Of a stretch of DNA of 61,019 nt, positions 56,228-61,019 are shown piece after piece (position 1 is the first letter of the stretch; every line of letters begins with the position of its first letter). This stretch comes from a virus: positions 1 through 61,019 of IMG/VR virus record IMGVR_UViG_3300031576_000044. One strand, 5' to 3'. A program made the translations under genes and the position numbers. The notes below the pieces were generated by a model. It was not told where the DNA came from and did no database searches. It worked only from the letters and a program-made list of their open reading frames with translations.

Positions 56228-56605
56228 ATGCAGATCCTCGTCTCGAAAGTGGTCATCAGCACCAAGCAGAACCGCGTCCTGTATGCCGTGACGGCCAGCC
56301 TCACGGAACCGGAACGCTGGGCCGAGGCCGTCGCTCTCGCGGGCGACGAGGTCCTCGTGGAGGCCGCCCGGGCGGGCATCCTGGAATCCGTCACGATCTC
56401 GGGTGCCCAGGGCAACCACAAGCTCACGCTGACCGGCCGCTGCAAGTGGGGCAAGAAGCTCGCCTCCCTCTTCGAGAAGGAGGGCGAGGTGGTCGAGAGT
56501 GCCGAGCTGAGGTTCGGCGCAGACGCGCGCGCGAAGGAGTGGATCGGCCAGGATCTGGAGCTCGAGCCCGCCCAGGCCGTGCTCGCGTTCGGCGGGAAGG
56601 GGTAG
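56228..56605 (+). CDS. Hypothetical protein, 125 aa
   Basis: Starts directly after the RusA stop. Beta-alpha pattern (ILVSKVVISTKQNRVLYAVTA, LESVTISGAQGNHKLTLTG, WGKKLASLFEKEGEVVESA). No recognised family; possibly a small early regulatory or DNA metabolism protein. Confidence 0.55.
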   Translation: MQILVSKVVISTKQNRVLYAVTASLTEPERWAEAVALAGDEVLVEAARAGILESVTISGAQGNHKLTLTGRCKWGKKLASLFEKEGEVVESAELRFGADARAKEWIGQDLELEPAQAVLAFGGKG

Positions 56606-56611
56606 GAAACG

Positions 56612-56788
56612 ATGCCCTCGCTGACTGTCGTCTTCATCCGCTTCCTCTTCGCCGCCGGGCTCGGGCTCGGGGCGCTTTTCACGCTCGGCATGTTCGCGAC
56701 GCTCAACGACAAGCGGGAGGCGGGGGCCGCTGCGATCGCGGCGGTGAGCTGCTGGGCGCTCGCCTGGGCCGCCTGGGGGCAGTGGTGA
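56612..56788 (+). CDS. Small two-TM membrane protein, 58 aa
   Basis: ATG 56612 follows AGGAAACG. Two hydrophobic stretches (VVFIRFLFAAGLGLGALF and AAIAAVSCWALAWAAWG) flank a short charged loop (NDKREAG). It was not obvious from longer open frames but reads cleanly, and its stop overlaps the next GTG (GTGA). Inner-membrane protein of unknown role. Confidence 0.5.
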   Translation: MPSLTVVFIRFLFAAGLGLGALFTLGMFATLNDKREAGAAAIAAVSCWALAWAAWGQW

Positions 56789-57099
56789 GCGTGCCGCCCA
56801 TCTGGATTCAGGTGCCGACGTCCGCTCCGACGCCGGAGGAGGAGATCCGCCGTTTGCGGCGCGACCTGCGGGACGCGCAGGCGCAGACCCACCGGCAGAT
56901 CGCCGTGACGCTTGACTTGCTCAACGCCTTGGACGCGGCGCAGCTCGCGCTCAGCAAGTACGAGATCCAGGCGGCAGTGTTGCGCGCCGACGTCGAGCGG
57001 CTGAAGCAGGAGGCGGAGCGCGGCGTCCGGGTGAACGCGCTCTGCTACCACTGCTCGGCGGTGGTCCGGCTCATGCCGGGGCCCGAGGGGGTAGCGTGA
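56785..57099 (+). CDS. Coiled-coil protein with C-terminal CxxC, 104 aa
   Basis: GTG overlaps the previous stop. EEEIRRLRRDLRDAQAQTHR and AQLALSKYEIQAAVLRADVERL are long coiled-coil helices, then LCYHCSAVV. Probably an oligomeric adapter. Unknown function. Confidence 0.5.
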   Translation: MSVPPIWIQVPTSAPTPEEEIRRLRRDLRDAQAQTHRQIAVTLDLLNALDAAQLALSKYEIQAAVLRADVERLKQEAERGVRVNALCYHCSAVVRLMPGPEGVA

Positions 57100-57314
57100 A
57101 GAGCCCTCGATCCGTTCCGCGCCGCGAGAAGATGCGCCGGTACCTGGTGACCATCGCGACGCGCGGCACCTGGGCGCAGCTGCAGGAGGCCTACCAGGTC
57201 GGCGAAGTGGTGACCTACGGCCTCATCGAGAACGACGACCTGGAGGTCGTCATCAAGGACATCCGGGAGGAGAGCCGGAAGCCGGCGCCCCGCGGACGCA
57301 GGAGGCTGCGGTGA
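57096..57314 (+). CDS. Small hypothetical protein, 72 aa
   Basis: GTG overlaps the previous stop (GTGA). YLVTIATRGTWAQLQEAYQVGE and DDLEVVIKDIREE suggest a small alpha-beta domain with a basic C-terminus (RKPAPRGRRRLR). Unknown. Confidence 0.5.
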   Translation: MKSPRSVPRREKMRRYLVTIATRGTWAQLQEAYQVGEVVTYGLIENDDLEVVIKDIREESRKPAPRGRRRLR

Positions 57315-58051
57315 GCTGGTACCCCAAGCGCGAGAAGCCCTGCCAGGACTGCGGCAAGCCCTTTGTCGGCGGGCCGCCCGCGCGCTATGGGCCGTGCTGC
57401 CGCTGGAAGCACCGCGGCAGGGTGAAGAAGTACTCGTGGACGCCGGAGCGCGACCAGCTGTTGCGCGACCGGTATGACAGCCGCATCCGAAACCGAGCGG
57501 GGGAGATCGCCGTCGAGCTCGGCTGGCCAGGCTGGGCGGTGAAGCGCCGCGCCCAAGAGCTCGGGCTCAGCGTGTCCTGGCCGGCGGACCGGCGCGATTG
57601 GACTCAGGAGGAAGAGGGGTTCCTGCTCGAGCACGCCGGCAGCCGTCACGTCAACTGGATGGCGAAGAAGCTCAAGCGCTCCCTCACGTCGGTCGTGGTC
57701 AAGCTCAAGCGCATGCAGATCTCGCGGCGCTGGCGCGAGGGGTACACCCTGCAGGAGCTCCAGCTGTGCTTCGGCACCGACCATCACGTCATCGACCGCT
57801 GGATCCGAGAGGGGAAGCTCGTCGGGCGCCGGCGAGGAACCGAGCGCAACGGCACGGGCGGGCGTGACGGTGGGCCCGCCGACGCCTGGGTGTTCACCGA
57901 CGAGGACCTGGTCACGTTCATCCGGAACCACCCGATGGCCTTCGAGCTGCGCAAGGTCGACCAGCTGTGGTTCATGGACTTGCTGCTCGCTGGCGGGCTC
58001 ATCCAGAGAGCGCTCGAGGCCGCGCGCGAGGGAGAGGCGCCCGCGGCCTGA
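57311..58051 (+). CDS. Early DNA-binding regulator: zinc ribbon plus SANT/Myb-like and HTH repeats, 246 aa
   Basis: GTG overlaps the previous stop. PCQDCGKPFVGG...GPCCRWK is a zinc ribbon. Two SANT/Myb-like repeats follow: SWTPERDQLLRDRYDS...IAVELGWPGWAVKRRA (45-80) and DWTQEEEGFLLEHAGS...MAKKLKRSLTSVVVKLKR (97-140). A MerR-like helix-turn-helix (LQELQLCFGTDHHVIDRWIREGKL) ends the core. Myb-like repeats in a phage regulator are uncommon. Likely controls late or early genes; direct evidence is lacking. Confidence 0.65.
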   Translation: MSWYPKREKPCQDCGKPFVGGPPARYGPCCRWKHRGRVKKYSWTPERDQLLRDRYDSRIRNRAGEIAVELGWPGWAVKRRAQELGLSVSWPADRRDWTQEEEGFLLEHAGSRHVNWMAKKLKRSLTSVVVKLKRMQISRRWREGYTLQELQLCFGTDHHVIDRWIREGKLVGRRRGTERNGTGGRDGGPADAWVFTDEDLVTFIRNHPMAFELRKVDQLWFMDLLLAGGLIQRALEAAREGEAPAA

Positions 58052-58076
58052 GCGCCGCGGCGACAGGAGGACGAAG

Positions 58077-60842
58077 ATGGCGAAGAGGAAGAGCAGTGAG
58101 ACGGCGGAGCAGCATGGCGGCGGGACGGCGGCGGCGATCGCGGAGGCGCCCCCGCCTGGCGCACAGCAGCTCATCCCTCTCGAAGCCATCCGCATCGGCG
58201 GCGCGAACCCGCGCCGGCACTTCGACGAGGCGAAGATGGCCGAGCTGACCGAGAGCGTCCGCCGGCACGGCGTCCTGCAGCCGGTGCTCGTCCGGCACTG
58301 GCCCGACCCGGGGAGCGACCGCTACGAGCTCGTCGCCGGCGAGCGCCGCTACCGAGCCGCGAGCAAGGCCGGCCTCTCCGAGATCCCGACGCTCATCCGG
58401 GAGCTCTCCGACGCCCAGGCTCTCGAGCTTCAGGTGATCGAGAACCTCCAGCGCGAAGACCTGCACCCGCTCGAGGAGGCTGAGGGCTACCGTCAGCTCC
58501 ACGAGGTCCACGGCTACGCCGTCGAGGACCTGGCCGCCAAGGTCGGCAAGTCCCGGATGTACATCTACGGCCGGCTCAAGCTCTGCGCCCTCTCGAAGCC
58601 GGCCAAGGAAGCCTTCCTCGAAGGGCAGTTCAGCGCCTCGATCGCGCTCCTGCTCACTCGACTACAGGAGCCGCAGCAGGCCGACGCGCTCAAGGAGCTG
58701 AAGCGCTGGGGCGAGGACGGTCCGTCGTATCGCGACTTCGCTGACCATGTGCAGAGCAAGTACATGCTCCGTCTCGACGGCGTGCCCTGGAAGCTCGATG
58801 ATGCCGACCTAGTCCCGAAGGCCGGGCCGTGCACGACCTGTCCCAAGCGCACCGGCAACCAGCCGGAGCTCTTCTCGGACGTCCGGAGTAAAGACGTCTG
58901 TACGGACCCGGGCTGCTATCGAGACAAGCAGGCCGCGACCTGGATGCAGGTGCAGGCCGAGGCGGAGTCCGAAGGCCTCGAGGTCCTCGGCGAGAAGGAG
59001 GTGAAGAAGGCCTTCCCGTACGGCGACCGTCCGGGCCACAACAGCGGCTTCGTCGCCATCACCGAACGGTGCGACGAGTCCCCGAAGGGCGAGAGCTGGC
59101 AGAAGACACTTGGCAAGGCAGCGCCGCCCGCGGTCGTGGCGTGGACGCCTGGCGGCGCCGTGGTCAAGCTCTACCGCGAGAAGGAGGCGCTCGACGCGGC
59201 TCGCGGCAAGGGCTACAAGTGGGCGCAGGCGCACCGTTCGGATGCCGGCTCGGGATCGAGCGACGCGGCCGACCGCCGGCGCATGGCGGAGCAGCGGTTG
59301 AAGGGTGCGGCGCGTCGTGAGGCGATCGGCCGGCTAGTCGCCGCTGCGGAGAAGAGGGAGCCGCCTGCCTCGATCTGGCGCGAGATCGCCGGCGCCATCA
59401 TGGGCGCGGTCTGGGCGCAAGTCTCGCGCGAGATCGCCCAGCGTCGCGGCATCGAGGCAAAGGGCGGAGGCTTCGGCGCCCAAGAAGCGATCAAGAAGCT
59501 CCTGGCGAAGATGACACCTGGGCAGGCCCGAGGCCTCGCCCTCGAGGTCCTGGTTGTGCGCGGCCTGCTGGACTTCGGGAATCGGCACGATGGCGCGCGG
59601 CAGCTCCTCCGCGCGTTCCACATCGACCTCAAGGCAATCGAGAACCAGCTCAAGGTCCAGCAGAGGGCGAAGGCCAAGGAGCCCCGCAAGACTCCCTCTC
59701 AACGCCAGCGCGAGGCCGGGGAAGCCGCAAAGGAGGCAGCCGACCAGGCCGATCTCGCCAAGCTGCCCGACAAGATCCCGGCGCTGGTCGAGGACTACCG
59801 CCGTACGCTGCAGGCCCGGCACAACTTCATGCTCAAGGGCAAGGTCAAGCAGGCGCAGGAGGCGACCCGGCGCCTCGACCTGCTCCAGGCGAAGGCCAAC
59901 GGCGGCAGGAGCTTTGGCTCCGGCGTCGAGACATCGCCAGCGGAGACGCTGCGCAGGCAGACCGCGGCCCCCATCGGGCAGGAGCCGCTCTGGGGCCAGC
60001 TGGGCGTCTTCCGTGTCGAGGTCGACGGCGTCCCCTACTTGGTCGAGCACGACACGTCGATGCACTTGGCCCTCCACGCCGAGCAGGCCTCCATGCGCTG
60101 CATCTCCGAGACCGGGTTTCATAGCTTCTTCCCAGCCACGCCCGGGTCCGACGAGGAGGTGCGCGCTTCCGTCGCCGACTACGTGGTGGAGCTCATCCGT
60201 GAAGAGGTCGCCACGGTCCCGAACCGCTCGGGCGCGCAGCGCGTGCCGCGCCCGGCGAGCAAGCCCCTGCCCTACCCGGAGCGGGTCTACCGCCTGCCGA
60301 AGAAGGGCGAGGGGAGGAAGCTCATCGAGCTTGCGGTGAAGGGCGGCCGGTCCGACGAGGTGCCGACGGCGCCGGCCAAGCACCCGGCCCGTTGCGCGCT
60401 GCGCCCCGCCGTCGGCGCGACCAAGGGCAACCACGCGCCTTGCACGCTCGAGCCCGGCCACAAGGCCAAGCACAAGAACCAGACCGAGAGCTGGACGAGG
60501 TGCGAGAAGCCGGCCGGCCTCCCGGGTGTTCCGCCGAGGGCGGTTCGTTGCCGCGCCTGCAAGGCGAAGCCCGGCTTCCCATGCACCGGCCACACCGGCG
60601 GCCGCAACTCGAAGTTCCACAAGGTCCGCGAGCAGGACGCGACGCGGGTCAGACAGGCCACGCCCGGGATCTGCTGCCGCTGCGGGTGCGTCGAGGCAGC
60701 CGCCTGCCCCGGCGGCTGCGCCTGGGTCAATGCCGACCGGACGGTCTGCAGTTCCTGCGCGACGCCCGAGGAGCTGCGGGCGGCACAGACGATGGGCGGT
60801 GGCGTCCGGCGCGTCGGCGCACTGTCGGACGAGGAGAAGTAG
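58077..60842 (+). CDS. Very large ParB/RepB-like fusion protein, 921 aa
   Basis: CAGGAGG lies upstream of ATG 58077. Residues 35-130 form the ParB/Spo0J domain (NPRRHFDEAKMAELTESVRR, ELVAGERRYRAASKAG, QVIENLQREDLHPLEEA), then a ParB HTH (AVEDLAAKVGKSRMYIYGRL). A Cys cluster follows (CTTCPKRTGN, CTDPGCYRDKQ), as in phage/plasmid ParB-like proteins. About 400-620 is helical and Lys/Arg-rich. The last 170 residues carry more zinc-like clusters (CRACKAKPGFPC, CCRCGCVEAACPGGC). No ParA is present. It may bind CTP and DNA; partition is doubtful. Its 3' end is repeated at 1-62. Confidence 0.75.
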   Translation: MAKRKSSETAEQHGGGTAAAIAEAPPPGAQQLIPLEAIRIGGANPRRHFDEAKMAELTESVRRHGVLQPVLVRHWPDPGSDRYELVAGERRYRAASKAGLSEIPTLIRELSDAQALELQVIENLQREDLHPLEEAEGYRQLHEVHGYAVEDLAAKVGKSRMYIYGRLKLCALSKPAKEAFLEGQFSASIALLLTRLQEPQQADALKELKRWGEDGPSYRDFADHVQSKYMLRLDGVPWKLDDADLVPKAGPCTTCPKRTGNQPELFSDVRSKDVCTDPGCYRDKQAATWMQVQAEAESEGLEVLGEKEVKKAFPYGDRPGHNSGFVAITERCDESPKGESWQKTLGKAAPPAVVAWTPGGAVVKLYREKEALDAARGKGYKWAQAHRSDAGSGSSDAADRRRMAEQRLKGAARREAIGRLVAAAEKREPPASIWREIAGAIMGAVWAQVSREIAQRRGIEAKGGGFGAQEAIKKLLAKMTPGQARGLALEVLVVRGLLDFGNRHDGARQLLRAFHIDLKAIENQLKVQQRAKAKEPRKTPSQRQREAGEAAKEAADQADLAKLPDKIPALVEDYRRTLQARHNFMLKGKVKQAQEATRRLDLLQAKANGGRSFGSGVETSPAETLRRQTAAPIGQEPLWGQLGVFRVEVDGVPYLVEHDTSMHLALHAEQASMRCISETGFHSFFPATPGSDEEVRASVADYVVELIREEVATVPNRSGAQRVPRPASKPLPYPERVYRLPKKGEGRKLIELAVKGGRSDEVPTAPAKHPARCALRPAVGATKGNHAPCTLEPGHKAKHKNQTESWTRCEKPAGLPGVPPRAVRCRACKAKPGFPCTGHTGGRNSKFHKVREQDATRVRQATPGICCRCGCVEAAACPGGCAWVNADRTVCSSCATPEELRAAQTMGGGVRRVGALSDEEK

Positions 60843-61019
60843 CGTCATGGCCAAACGCTCGTTCAGCGGCGCCCCGACTGCGCCCCGCCACCCGCGCGCG
60901 GCCGTGGGTAAGACAGAGATCGCCTGGACCGATTGGACCTGGTCGCCGATCGTCGGCTGCCGGCGGGTCAGCCCTGGGTGCGAGCACTGCTACGCGGAGA
61001 GGCTCGCGGCCACGCGCCT
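60781..61019. repeat. Terminal repeat of 1-120 joined to 1150-1268 (variant allele)
   Basis: 60781-60900 equals 1-120 without a mismatch, and 60901-61019 equals 1150-1268. The intervening 1,029 bp (121-1149) is missing. Such an overlap is what an assembler leaves when a circular or terminally redundant genome is linearised, but here the two ends differ by one clean deletion. The genome is probably 60,780 bp with the segment or about 59,751 bp without it. Confidence 0.85.
60847..61019 (+). CDS. In-frame fusion of the MAKRSF ORF start to DUF5131 (partial, variant allele)
   Basis: From ATG 60847 the frame reads 18 codons of the small MAKRSF gene, then Ala, then Val-Gly-Lys-Thr-Glu-Ile, the start of the DUF5131 protein, and continues to the window edge. 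The 1,029-bp difference is exactly 343 codons, so the indel keeps frame. In this allele the DUF5131 protein would carry a 19-residue extension, or begin internally at its GTG. The Cys motif (GCRRVSPGCEHC) is intact. Confidence 0.7.
   Translation, partial: MAKRSFSGAPTAPRHPRAAVGKTEIAWTDWTWSPIVGCRRVSPGCEHCYAERLAATR

Noticed and set aside
1-61019. CRISPR arrays, insertion sequences or ribosomal RNA
   Set aside because: No regularly spaced repeats, transposase genes or rRNA-like sequence were seen on reading the window.

Overview
The window is a nearly complete temperate siphophage genome of about 60.8 kb and very high G+C (roughly two thirds by eye). It holds a packaging and capsid module, a long-tail module with a 1,518-residue tape measure, lysis genes, a tyrosine integrase beside the 3' part of a tRNA, and a recombination/replication block. 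The host is unknown. Several Sec signal peptides and lipoboxes, and an NlpC/P60-type endolysin, suggest a high-GC double-membraned bacterium; this is inference. The contig appears circular: 60781-60900 repeats 1-120 exactly, and the sequence then jumps to a copy of 1150-1268. The two ends therefore carry two alleles that differ by 1,029 bp.

Layout: (1) 1-5.9 kb: end of a ParB-like protein, small ORFs, an HNH gene, a DUF5131 (Gp37/Gp68) protein, a HerA/FtsK-like ATPase with an origin-like repeat array in its linker, a second HNH gene and a replication protein with a DnaA domain I-like C-terminus. (2) 5.9-21.6 kb: MuF-like head protein, ParB/DNA methyltransferase, small and large terminase, portal, scaffold, capsid, decoration, connectors and tail tube, interrupted by two minus-strand genes (a membrane protein and an XRE regulator). 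(3) 21.7-38.1 kb: tail chaperones joined by a -1 frameshift, tape measure, baseplate/hub proteins, a PhoD-like phosphatase, and fibre-like proteins that begin with signal peptides. (4) 38.1-42.3 kb: membrane proteins, NlpC/P60 endolysin, lipoproteins and a caspase-like protease. (5) 42.3-45.6 kb, minus strand: a cargo of secreted proteins and lipoproteins headed by an HTH regulator. (6) 45.7-47.8 kb: divergent control region, RHH protein, excisionase, integrase, attP and clustered operator-like repeats. (7) 47.8-60.8 kb: early operon with a metalloprotease, small zinc-ribbon proteins, RecT, an SMC/Rad50-like ATPase, a UvrD-like helicase, RusA and a 921-residue ParB fusion.

The points that look least ordinary are: the phage-borne caspase-like protease; the A-A-B...B-A-A repeat array inside the ATPase gene; a repeated GTGTTGCCG motif in both control regions; regulatory genes that appear to be transcribed without leaders; hairpins that bury or abut ribosome binding sites of key genes; signal peptides on tail-fibre-like genes; and the in-frame 1,029-bp indel around an HNH gene. 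Most genes overlap by 1-4 bases (ATGA, GTGA or TGATG), so translation is probably coupled through long operons.
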